A stretch of 64,000 nucleotides of DNA from Diphasiastrum complanatum (taxonomy: Eukaryota; Streptophyta; Lycopodiopsida; Lycopodiales; Lycopodiaceae): positions 4,762,063 to 4,826,062 of the forward strand of contig CM055094.1 of the NCBI GenBank assembly GCA_029204225.1, read 5' to 3'. The translations under genes and the position numbers were made by a program. The stretch's first letter is position 1; the number at the start of each line of letters is the position of its first letter. Below, piece after piece: positions 44,416 through 53,607 of the stretch. The notes under the pieces were generated by a model, which was not told the DNA's origin, did not search any database, and saw only the letters and a program-made list of their open reading frames with translations.

Positions 44416-44910
44416 CGGTCAAAGGATCAGTTGAGATCTGAGATTAGCTGTCGGTTGAGAACTGACGCGAAAGCGTCGGTCGAGATCTCTTGTGAAGCTA
44501 TCGGTTGAGATCTGTGACGAGGGTGTCGGCCGAGATCTGACGTGAGGTCATTGGTCGAGATCTGACGTGAGATCGTCGGTCGAGATCTGACGTGAGGTCA
44601 TTGGTCGAGATCTGACGTGAGGTCGTCGGTCGAGATCTGACGCGAAGTGTTGGTTGAGATCTGTTACGAAGTTGTCGGTCGAGATCTGACGTGGAGATTT
44701 GAGTGAATAGGCATCGATCGAGATTTGATTGAGGGCCGTTGGTTGAGATCTGACGCGAAGCGTCGGTCGAGATCTAAGTGAAGGCCATCGGTTGAGATTT
44801 AAGAGAATGGCGTCGGTTGAGGTCTGATGCAGTGTGTCGGTTGAGATCTAACTGAAGGCCATCGGTTGAGATTAGACTGTAGCGCATCGGTCGAGATTTG
44901 AAAGATGGCT
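44416..44910. repeat. Minisatellite, about 20 units of 24-30 bp
   Basis: The unit consensus is GTCGGTCGAGATCTGACGTG, with GGTTGAGATC and GGCCATCG variants. Units are most regular at 44520-44650, where GGTCATTGGTCGAG and GTCGTCGGTCGAG alternate, implying a two-unit higher-order repeat there. The AGATCT palindrome is kept in most units. Confidence 0.9.
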
Positions 44911-45177
44911 CTGGCACCAATCGAGATTGAACTGTGGCTCAGCTTGAAAATGAGCGTGAAGCGTCAGTTGAGAAGTGCGATTCGCGGTAGGCAGGACAAA
45001 AATTGTGTGCTTTGTGATGAAGGCGTGGAAGTTCGGAGAACGATGGGTGTGTGGCACATATCGAAATGGTTTGGGTGGTTTAATGTATGTGGAGCTGTGG
45101 AACGGCGCCAAATGTTCACAGATTCCCTTGGTTTCGTCTTCTTCTTTACCGTTCTTTATGGTTCTTATGGTTTTTCT
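44911..45177. other. Unassigned DNA
   Basis: A 107-codon minus-strand frame crosses it, but it has no recognised domain and runs on into the LTR-like repeat and back into the minisatellite. Confidence 0.3.
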
Positions 45178-46056
45178 TGTTAGAACGGTTAACACATGAA
45201 TGGGTTACTTAGATTTCAACATGTATTTCCCAGCCTGTCAATGGGAGACACAGTTTCAATACTCAGCTACATGCAAAAAACCAGCCATGTAACCATCTAC
45301 AGCTCAAGAGGATCAGCGTTCTGGTACAGGGAGCAGTCCTACCACTATTTACTAGTTTAGAAAACAATCAAGAACAAGATTAGCTACTGGAACAAGAAAC
45401 AAGATTCAAGAAACAAGAAACAAGATTCCTAGCAACATTTTAATGATCTAAAAATCAAGAAACACTCATTACTTGATGCTTAGATTACTCAAGAAAAATC
45501 AAGAACTGGGTTGCAAGGGAGTACGCAAGATCTATACCACAAACCAGCCTATCTAGTTTACTTGAATGTTGATTACTACCTTATTCCACAAACAAGAACT
45601 GAATCGGAGGATCCTCTTTATTAGCTCAAGAGGACTTGACAATACATTCAAAGCTCCCTCACAAGAGAGGGGGCCCTTAAATAAGCAAGAAGGCTGCCCA
45701 TGTGGAGCCCATGTGGCAATTCCACCAAATTAGAAATTACATGTGGAATTTGCCCTTCTACTAAAGGTCACCATCAAAAGGTGGCTCACTCTAACTAATT
45801 TAAGGGGGGTCTACCTTTATTTACAATGCCTAGGAAATATTACTAGCTCCTACGTGGCCATTCCTTCTTTGGGATACACCATGTAGGCTCACATAGATAA
45901 CTCACTGTCTTCCTAGCTAGTACTTCCTCGGCTCTCATGCTCGGCTCTCAGTTTCTTCTGCTCTCTTCCTTCTGAGACCTCCTCGGTCATGGATGAGAGA
46001 TAACTTGTGTCTTCAGCTTGGCTCGACACTTGGAGATTCTCTAGAATTTGCTAACA
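45178..46056 (-). repeat. Candidate solo LTR (879 bp)
   Basis: The plus strand starts TGTTAGAACGG and ends TTTGCTAACA, giving TGTTAG...CTAACA ends. On the minus strand a TATA-like TTATTTAAGG (about 45680) is followed about 65 bases later by AATAAA (about 45618), as in a U3-R-U5 arrangement. No primer binding site or polypurine tract flanks it, and the 5-base flanks do not match, so a solo LTR without a visible target duplication is the best reading. Confidence 0.45.
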
Positions 46057-46781
46057 GATCACGAAGGTTAAAAACAAGTTTTGGAAGAAAGATTCAAAGC
46101 ATGTTTCTAAGTTCAAACCACAAGGTTACCACTCTTCAAAAGCAGTGAGCAACATTTCAAAAAATGTTTCATAGGGCTTTTTATTGCATGTATCCAAAAT
46201 CCGTTTCTATATCTATTTTATCATAGAATGGGCAACTTGCCATTTCCATTCTATGTTTTACAGATTTTCATGAAATACAAGAGGATCCTTCTAGAAAATA
46301 GCTCAAATCCTCACATGCAACCAAAAAATTCAAGATTTCTCGTAACATTCAGTTTATTTACGCAGGATAAATCGATTCCTCATCAATCTATCAACAAATA
46401 TCTTGCTACTAAATCTGAATCCCAAACTGTCCAAAACATTATAGATTCATGCAATTTATTCATCCAAAAAAAACAGATTTGAACAAGGAAGTGGGTCTAC
46501 ACATGCAGATCATTCTAATTCAAACGGAAACTTTCTCAAGGCTTCAGAAACCTTAAGAATGAATTCACACAATTCCCAAGCATTTCTACACAGAATCAAA
46601 CAAGGAGAAGAGCACTCTACCGCCAAATTTGAAAAGTATACTTCCAACAAGAATTAGTGAATCCAAACCCAATGTCCCTTGAAAAAACAGCACTCCAACC
46701 GGGATGTGAATCCAAGTGCGTTCCAATTCCGATTTGATGTAGAACTTCTCTCCATCTCATCCAAAAACTGCATCTTAGCCG
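46057..46781 (-). other. Leader-like DNA of a minus-strand LTR element
   Basis: Lies downstream (minus strand) of the primer binding site at 46794-46782. No gag is readable before it is cut by the LTR-like repeat at 46056. Confidence 0.4.
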
Positions 46782-46794
46782 GGCTCTGATACCA
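46782..46794 (-). promoter_or_regulatory. Primer binding site of a minus-strand LTR element
   Basis: Minus strand: CCACATTGGTATCAGAGCC, the usual LTR end (ACA) plus initiator-Met tRNA complement. The LTR therefore extends from 46796 upwards. Its outer end is not defined; a TGTC at 46968 would give a very short 173-bp LTR. Confidence 0.75.
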
Positions 46795-46969
46795 ATGTGG
46801 AGACCACTAGGGAGAAACCTCTAAGATGAGGATAGAAAAACACAAGAGAGAGTATGGAGCAAAACCACCAATGATCACTGCAATCAGAAAACAATAAATT
46901 TATGAAAAACAATGTGAAATCAAAATTCATATGAAAATTTCAACATAAATCTGAAAAAAAAAAAGACAG

Positions 46970-47167
46970 TTACTTTGTTATGTATGGCAGCACGAGAATT
47001 GGAGTCCCTAGTCTGACAACGTGTTGGAGCATATCATCATGCAGACTTTTGAAATCAGGGAACTGAATGGCCCCACCTCCTACATTGTCACCTAGCATTT
47101 TATCCCTACTTTCTAATTCACCTGTATCTAAACTAGAAAGGGGGAGACCAGCATTGGTCTTCGGCAT
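46970..47167 (-). pseudogene. Possible frameshifted continuation of the H3-like protein
   Basis: 65 codons beginning MPKTNAGLPLSSLDTGELES and ending LGTPILVLPYITK, directly after the end of the H3-like frame and on the same strand, in another frame. It could be its last part after a frameshift, or a small separate ORF. No domain recognised. It ends about 170 bases before the LTR end at 46796. Confidence 0.35.
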
Positions 47168-47168
47168 C

Positions 47169-48110
47169 CTAAAACTGTATCGAAGACCTAAAGCTTTTAA
47201 GATACGTGTTTAACAATTGGTCATACTGTATATATTGAGGAGTATTTACAAAGACAAGTGCTGGGGGTGACAGAAGTAGTACAGATAAACCAGAAAAAGA
47301 ACTGTCATTCAAAATTGATTCTACCTTTACATTAACAAAATCATCTAAATCATTTCCTAGAACAGGAGGAGAGAAAATAGTATTTATGGGGTTAGGAGGA
47401 GGAGATTGATTAGGAGAGGAAGATTTAACAAGAGAAGTAAAAGATGGAGTTCTAGGAGGAGAAGAAGGAGAATTAGGAGGAGAATTGGGAGGAGAATGCC
47501 TAGAAGAAAGAATTTCATTGAGAGGAGATGGCTTGGAAAAATCCCTCGTTTTATTTGGAGGGTCAAGAGACCTTCTCTTCTTTGAAACACTCTTGCTCTG
47601 TATACGAATAACAAGTCGGGATGGTTGAGATCGCTTTCATTTTTTCCTCTCTTAATCTTGTTTTGGAGGAGAGGAGGGAGCAGGTCTAAAATATTCTACA
47701 AATTTGTCATATGTGTCCCGAAGCCTGACACAATGTTGAAATCCTTGGGCCTTGATGGTCACCCTCTTGGCATGGACAGCTGCACGAACAGTATCTGAAA
47801 AAAATTCCACCTGAAAATTTTCATATGCAATGTGCAGCGTCTCAATTGTCGTTACCGTCCATCTCACATCTGCAGATAGACTTCTTGTAATGTCTCTGAT
47901 GATACTCTGTATGTGAGCTTTCAGAATCAGAAGATTATTTGTCTTTTGTAGCTTCCGAATATCCTTGAGCCAGGGTGGGTCTCTTCTTCTGCCCCTTGGC
48001 CTAGCAGGAGGTGGTGGTGGACGAGGTGGTGGTGGTCAATTTCCCTGACCCGCTCCTGAGATTGGTATTCCACTAGGGTGGCCTCGTGCTATTTTCTTGG
48101 TCCGTGCCAT
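47169..48110 (-). pseudogene. Divergent histone H3-like protein with long C-terminal tail, three stops
   Basis: From ATG 48110 one frame runs 313 codons with stops only at codon 25 (TGA 48038), 153 (TAA 47654) and 158 (TGA 47639). Residues 1-14 read MARTKKIARGHPSG, like the H3 tail ARTKQTARKSTGG, but with Gly at K9 and His at S10. 26-43 is Pro/Arg-rich. 48-137 aligns without gaps to the H3 fold: LKDIRKLQKTNN (alpha-N), IQSIIRDITRSLSADVRW (alpha-1/loop 1), then VRAAVHAKRVTIKAQGF for H3's NLCAIHAKRVTIMPKDI. Loop 1 has no extra residues, unlike most CENH3. After a basic patch (KRSQPSRLVIRIQSKSVSKK) comes SPPNSPPNSPSSPP and an acidic end. Canonical H3 ends soon after the fold. It cannot be translated whole as it stands unless read-through or splicing occurs. 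Confidence 0.75.
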
Positions 48111-48339
48111 TAATGTCCAATATCGGATCAGCGCGCGAAGAAGGAGAACCTAGGATCAAAAGTCAGGTCGAGCGCGTCGAACCGATACCTAAGCTCAACC
48201 AAACCGATAGCTGGTAGCGGATGGGCTCACGAGTAATAGCAGATCGTAGGAAGTTTGTTTCGAGTGCGCTGATTCGCTATTGCATGGATGTAGAGAACTG
48301 TAAGAACTTTAAGCAAAAAATTTCAACATCGTCCATCAG

Positions 48340-48348
48340 TATATATAG
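48340..48348 (-). promoter_or_regulatory. TATA box of the H3-like gene
   Basis: Minus strand CTATATATACTG, about 230 bases before the ATG at 48110. Confidence 0.55.
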
Positions 48349-48647
48349 AGAAAATCTGAAATGATTGCAAACTTGGCGGGTTGGATGTCCGAGGTTCGGA
48401 TTAAGATGATGATTACTTGGAAGCTTGTCAATTAGATCAAACTAAATATCCATCTATCATCAAAGTGATTATTAGATATCGATTAATGTAGGATTAATTT
48501 TAACTAATGTATGGTCACATCTACAACTAAACCTACAAAAGTATGGTCACGTCTACAATTTATTGCTGAAATTGACAAGGTTAAGCTACAAATGTCTGAT
48601 CTTTTTTATATCCAATCATTATAATTTCGAAAAATTCCAACGGCCAT

Positions 48648-49239
48648 TATTTCACCCAATAGCAAATCGACGCGCATATACTGCATGTGAAAACCAGAGA
48701 GGCTATTCTCGCGCGTCGATATTGGAAGATAATATGAATGATAAAAGCTTGACTCAATAGATTTTCCTTAGCTTTGGACAGTATGAAGAGTCTATCGAAT
48801 CAAGCTTTGATCATGCAAAATACCCTCCAATAATTTTGAAAACTTTTCAAAATCTTTTTTTTCCTACAATAATGATTTGACGCTCACAATCCAAGTGAAA
48901 AGTCATTGTCTTCTCCAAAGGCACGCTGATCCGATACCCAGTATTTCACCCAATAGCTAGTCGACACGCATATACAGCATGTGAAAACCAGAGGTGCTAT
49001 TCTCGCGCACTGAACCGATATTGGACGGAATATGAATGATCAGAGCTTGACTTGATGGATTCTGCGTAATTTTGGACAGTATGAAAAGTCTACCGAATTA
49101 AGATTTGAGCATGCATAATGGGGTCCAATACTTTCCAAAATTTCAAAAATATTTCTGTTTCTGCAATAGCGATTTGATGCGCATAGTCCAAATGGAGAAT
49201 AACCATCTTCTGCCAGACACACTGATTCGATATCTGATA
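48648..49239. repeat. 294-bp tandem duplication in the divergent intergenic region
   Basis: TATTTCACCCAATAGC at 48648 recurs at 48942, and the following about 290 bases are visibly similar (GCATGTGAAAACCAGAG, GACAGTATGAARAGTCTA). Each unit carries motif copies, so the duplication raised their number. Confidence 0.8.
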
Positions 49240-49640
49240 CGCAGAAAAATTATATTGGAGCGTCTTATGAACGACCAATGAAAATGTTTACAATGAACAT
49301 TATCTCAAAAAAAAAAATTCGTCTTTACTCTACTTAAATAGGGCAAGATATTGTAATAATTCTCCTCGTTCACGTTTTTCAATGATGTCCATTTATCATT
49401 TGTTTATTATTTGTTTAATGATTATGCGAGGAGGCTACTGATTGAATATTTAATATATTCCGGCGTAGGTACAAATTCTAGGGTTAGGGCTAATGATAAT
49501 TTGTTGAATCTAGTGATAGACTAGTTAACGTATTCCGGCTTAGGTACAAATTTGTCTCACTCTGATTGGTAGATAAATATAGGCTGTGTTTCTCAATTCG
49601 TTAGATCACAAATATATGGCTGCAATCAATAGGAATTGGC

Positions 49641-49648
49641 TATAAATA
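49641..49648 (+). promoter_or_regulatory. TATA box of the 49.9-kb gene
   Basis: GGCTATAAATATGGG about 260 bases before ATG 49902, a strong TATA match, mirroring the arrangement on the H3-like side. Confidence 0.55.
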
Positions 49649-49901
49649 TGGGCACCACTTGTCATATTTCGATTCCGTGATCTTTTATTTTGAACTCACT
49701 AGTCTTTTTGTTTTCTTTCTATCCCGCGATATCGAATCGACACGAGCCTTCCCAAAATGCGCTGAATCGATATCAACCACTTCTGACGTGTGCTCGCGGC
49801 AAATTTCAATCTCGTTCTAATGATATCGGATCAACGCGCACACTCTTGTTCATTCCTCTAACGATATCATTCTGTCACGTTGAACCGATATTAGGTTCAA
49901 T

Positions 49902-51182
49902 ATGGCTAGTTCCTCCATGTCCTCAGATAACAAACTTTTGGACTTTTTTAATGCTAGAGACATTCCATCTGAAATATTAGAGTATTTTGCTAGTATTTTT
50001 TTTGCTCTCTTCGATATTGATAAGCTAGTTTATGAGAATCGTTATTTAAAAATTTCCTATTTTGATAATTTTTCTCAAATTAATAGTACTCATGTTTTGG
50101 ATATAGATAGTTTTTGTTTTGTTCATTTTCAGGACCTTGTGCATTCCCAACCATCCTCTAAGCATAAACACAATAGAAAGTACTCTAACTTGCATGACCA
50201 TTTTTTTTTTCAAAAGAAATATATATTGCGATATCCACAAAAAAATATGTCGCCTTCTTATCAAAGGAATGGCATTTGTCTTTTACATATCTGCTGGAAT
50301 TCCAGATAATGAGTTTGTTGAATCTTCAACTGTTCCATTGATCAAAGCATTTGCACCTGCTCCAGTTGATGTAGACGATGCAGATACTGATACAAGGGTT
50401 GAAGTTGAAGTATCTATGGCTTCATATTATCAAAAACTCTCTTTCAAACAAATATTCCTCTCTGATTCTCTTCCATCTGCATCTCTTGTTAATCAATTAA
50501 CTCTACTCGATGTTCCCTTATATTTTATAAATAATTAAAGTTATATTTCATTTAATGATATAGAAGATGTTTTGAATTTGAGAAGATGAAATCCTCTCAA
50601 TTTTTGCTCAAAATTTATTTGAATTTTCTGACATTGTTGATTACTCATATGATGACCTTGAAAGTGAGATAGATTATGATAAAGATGGCAATTGGAAATC
50701 TGGCAATGAGGCCTTGGAGGCCATGATTGAAAAATCTCAAGCCTATGAAAAAACTTTGCCTACAAAGGAGGAATTTTTGGAATTCCAAAAAAAATATCCA
50801 CCAAGGCCTAGATATATCCCCTCCGGAAATGTAGAGGCCATTGGTGGACATGACATTAGCAAAGCAAACGTCATTGATTACGATGATTATAATCTGGTAT
50901 GTAGATATTATATTGGTATTGATATTGTTCATTTTTCTTATTGAGTTTGCAGTGTAATGTATAATTCTAAATTTATTTTCTTTTTTCGTTTACATGATGC
51001 TATTGAAGTAGATGCCTTTGGTATGAGACATGGAGGCATCTGTGGTGTATCAGCCGGGAGAAAAGATGTGTCTCTATCTCATTATTCGAAACACTTTCAA
51101 AATAATGAGATTTGTGTATATCATTCATCTTTTAATCCATATGCAACCACTGTCATTATCAGTTTGTTTAGGAGGCCATAAG
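49902..51182 (+). pseudogene. Unidentified protein gene divergent from the H3-like gene, frameshifted
   Basis: Piece 1 (49902-50309, 135 codons): MASSSMSSDNKLLDFFNARD, then a Phe/Tyr-rich stretch. Piece 2, next frame (from about 50269 to 50538): AFVFYISAGIPDNEFVESST, then an Asp/Glu-rich segment. Piece 3 (about 50578-50944): acidic, DIVDYSYDDLESEIDYD, then KKYPPRPRYIPSGNVEAIGG. Piece 4 (about 51000-51182): EVDAFGMRHGGICGVSAGRK, ending LFRRP. GTATGT at 50896 could be a donor. All pieces share strand and AT-rich codon use, which suggests one gene of about 400 codons broken by two or three frameshifts. I recognise no domain. It is not an H4-like histone. Confidence 0.45.
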
Positions 51183-51297
51183 TATGCAAGATGAACATAT
51201 AAATATTTTTAATGAAAAGAGATTTGGCTATTAAGATATTGGGTTATACTCACAATGAGACTACGAAAAGATCATCTGCAATGGCCCTTTATTCGGG

Positions 51298-51744
51298 CTA
51301 CATTGATATGAGCAAGAGGAAAAACTTAGAATTTTTGGATATCGTAATATTTGGCGAGTTTTTAGCTTGATATCTAAATTGTGCTCTTCTATAAAACCAC
51401 TGAAAAAGTTGAACTAAATATTTATTTCTTGAATTGTGTCCTCCATGATTTGTTGCTCTATGAAATGCTCCCCTTGCTTGCCAATGAGATTTTTCCATGC
51501 CTTGTGATGACCAGATACTTAGGCTCTCATATTCCTTCACAAAATAAGTTGCATGATGAAGAGGGATGTGCTGCAAACAATAGATTTGATTAGTTACATC
51601 AGTAGAAAAAAAATATAAGCTTGAATGAGAAAAGTACCAGATAATGATATAGATTAGCACCATGTAATGAGTAACGTTGTCTTTTCCCCAACAATCATGT
51701 ATAGATTTTACAAATGTGGTGCAATGATTTTGCAAAGTCCTCAT
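51298..51744 (-). pseudogene. C-terminal part of an unidentified element protein
   Basis: 148 open codons. CTTFVKSIHDCWGKDNVTHY and later SLSIWSSQGMEKSHWQARGA, then NHGG and a WFYRRAQF end. This CWGKDNVTHYM / S-QG-EK-H / T-HGG pattern recalls the C-terminus of large uncharacterised proteins found in many eukaryotic genomes and often linked to transposons. The name is not settled and my match is from memory. A likely upstream portion of the same gene lies on the other side of the inverted-repeat element (about 52985-52940: NLDKLIGAIRNY). Confidence 0.4.
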
Positions 51745-51767
51745 ATCTTATAGGTTTTCCTTTTTGA

Positions 51768-52939
51768 ACTCAAAAAGGGCCTCTTCCTTGCCTAAACATA
51801 TTTGCTAATTAGGATTAATTAGTTCAATAATCGTCCTATGTGGCAGCTCACCCTGGGTTTATCATGGGTTAACTTCTATTTTAATAGGCTTCACTTAGGC
51901 CTAGCATAATATATCAAGGACACATAATTTTAATGTAGGCTAAAATCTTGAATCTAATATAACAGCCGTTTTTTCAAGCCCTTTAAAATTGATTTTTTAT
52001 TGCTTAGAATGAGTGAAAAGGGGGCCCAATATTTTCTTGGGCCCCCATTTTGCAAAAAAAATGGAGGGAGGGGTATGGGAGTACATACCCCCCCCTTGTA
52101 CCCATGGTACCCTCCTGCGCCCCACTTTTTCTTTCTCTCCCTTCCCTGGGGCCAGTTGGCCCATCTCGCTCCCCAGCCATCACTCCGGGCCGCTGGCCCT
52201 GGCTGGTGCTCAGGGCCCGGAGGGTTCCACATAACCCCCCCTCTCTCATTGTACTTTGCAATGAGAGAGGGGGGGGGGGGGGGGGGGGGGGGGGTGATGG
52301 CATCGCGTGCCCACCGCGCTCCCACCCATCTCCCACCGCCACGGAGATGGGTGGGAGCGCGGTGGGTGCGCAATGCCATCACACCCCCCCCTCCCTCATT
52401 GCAAAGTACAATGAGGGAGGGGGGATTTATGTGGGGCCCCTCCGAGCCCTGCGCACCAACCAGGGCCAGCGGCCCGGAGTGATGGCTGGGGAGCGAGATG
52501 GGCCAGCTGGCCCCAGGGAAGGGAGAGAAAGGGAAAGGGGGCGCGGGAGGCTACTATGGGTACAAGGGTGGAGGGGGGTATGTACTCCCATACCCCTCCC
52601 GCCATTTTTTTTTCAATTTTTTTTTGCAAAATGGGGGCCCAAGGAAATATTGGGCCCCCTTTTCACTCATTCTAAGCAATAAAAAATCAATTTTGAAGGG
52701 CTTGAAAAAACGGTTATATTTTTATTTAAAATTCAAATTTGAGCCTTGTCCTATCATCATTACTACGAGTTGAGCAAGTAGGGTTAGAGGAGGGTGGCTG
52801 GGTTAGAATCTGAGATCTATTTTACACCATTGGATGTGCCATGTCATATGGACCACTCCATCTCAATTGTCACTCTCTTACTGGTACACGTGTCGTCATT
52901 AACACTAATTATAATTAGTGAAGAGGCCCTTTTTGAGTA
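51768..52939. mobile_element. Non-autonomous inverted-repeat DNA element, 1172 bp
   Basis: Perfect 19-base terminal inverted repeats, ACTCAAAAAGGGCCTCTTC (51768-51786) and its complement (52921-52939). Inside is a second, very long near-perfect inverted repeat (about 51957-52722). No transposase. No clear target duplication is seen, so the superfamily is not assigned. Gly/Pro-rich frames on both strands are by-products of GGGCCC- and G-rich arms. Confidence 0.7.
51957..52722. repeat. Large palindrome with nested hairpins and a 26-G run
   Basis: Arms start TAATATAAC(AG)CCGTTTTTTC and run to the centre near 52335 (CCACCGCC/ACGGAGATGG). They include AGTGAAAAGGGGGCCCAATA, GGGCCAGTTGGCCC and ATTGTACTTTGCAATGAGAG. 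G26 lies at 52269-52294, while the opposite arm has only a short C tract at 52383-52391. Arms are nearly identical apart from small indels. Confidence 0.85.
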
Positions 52940-53329
52940 GGGCTCTAATAATTCCTGATAGCACCTATGAGTTTGTCTAAGTTGGTCCACACTTGTCCCT
53001 TTTCCACTTGATTACTTCCTTCTAGTGTTTGTGTGGCTTGAACAATTTCTCTCCAAATTTCGTATCTGGCACTTGATTCTTTGCATGTGTGATTAGATAA
53101 GAATCTTCATGCTTTAGCACCTCCAAGTGATGGCTTATTAGGAACGTTTCCTTTTTTCCCGGAGAGTCTGTCACTTTTTTCAATCGTGATATTCCCTTTA
53201 TGTAGTCCTGCATTTGACAGAACTATTTCCAACCTCCTAATTGTTGCTTTAGCCACAGACTCCAGTTGATGATTCCATGCTAGTAGAATATGCAGGTAAA
53301 TAATTTTTAAATAATACGAACCTCATTAT
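52940..53329 (-). other. Possible upstream remains of the gene at 51.3-51.7 kb
   Basis: Minus-strand stretches such as IVQATQTLEGSN and NLDKLIGAIRNY can be read in broken frames at about 53040-52940. The rest shows no clear coding. It is bounded by the CACTA element. Confidence 0.3.
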
Positions 53330-53607
53330 GCAATGTGCATATGTGAACATATTTTAATGGAATTGGCAAAACACTTTTCATATTTTGATCTTCAGCTTCT
53401 CGTGTTGGGCCAGTGTTTGTTGATCGTCCCAAATTCATATTGTAGCAATCCTTCATGCAATAAAGAAATGGATGCTTTGATGTTGCCCCATGAGAAACAT
53501 TATACATACATTTTAATGTTTTCAAATCCCCTACAAGGTGCCATTGAATTTGAAAACTTCCATAGTTTTGGGCAGGCTTTCAAACGGCTGGAAAAAATGC
53601 TTGTTTT

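Larger units (their letters stand above)
48118..49895. promoter_or_regulatory. Divergent intergenic region with at least 12 copies of a ~20-bp motif
   Basis: Consensus GCGCRYTGAWYCGATATYRG, in both orientations. Copies at 48118-48138, 48172-48189, 48193-48211 (partial), 48263-48281 (partial), 48663-48680 (partial), 48709-48725, 48922-48938, 49004-49024, 49217-49235, 49726-49745, 49759-49778, 49822-49841 and 49876-49895. One copy ends 8 bases before the ATG of the H3-like frame and one ends 6 bases before the ATG at 49902. This suggests a common DNA-binding factor or shared origin. Confidence 0.65.

Noticed and set aside
44416-44910. CRISPR-like array
   Set aside because: Units are contiguous and degenerate, without unique spacers, and the genome is eukaryotic. 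It is a minisatellite.
44872-45195. 107-codon minus-strand frame as a gene
   Set aside because: It spans the minisatellite edge and the LTR-like repeat start, with no domain or start context.
47384-47614. Leu-rich 76-codon minus-strand frame resembling a membrane segment
   Set aside because: It is a shifted reading of the Ser/Pro-rich tail (CCT/TCT codons read as CTC/CTT) of the H3-like frame.
47169-48110. Assignment of the H3-like frame as the species' CENH3
   Set aside because: Loop 1 has the canonical H3 length, the frame has three stops, and the tail after the fold is unlike known CENH3 proteins. It cannot be the functional centromeric histone as it stands.
49902-50309. Possible histone H4-like partner for the H3-like gene
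   Set aside because: The translation shows none of the H4 fold signatures. It is Phe/Tyr/Asp-rich and unlike any histone I know.
52000-52770. Long Gly/Pro-rich frames on both strands
   Set aside because: They mirror each other through the palindrome and depend on the G run. No start context or domain.
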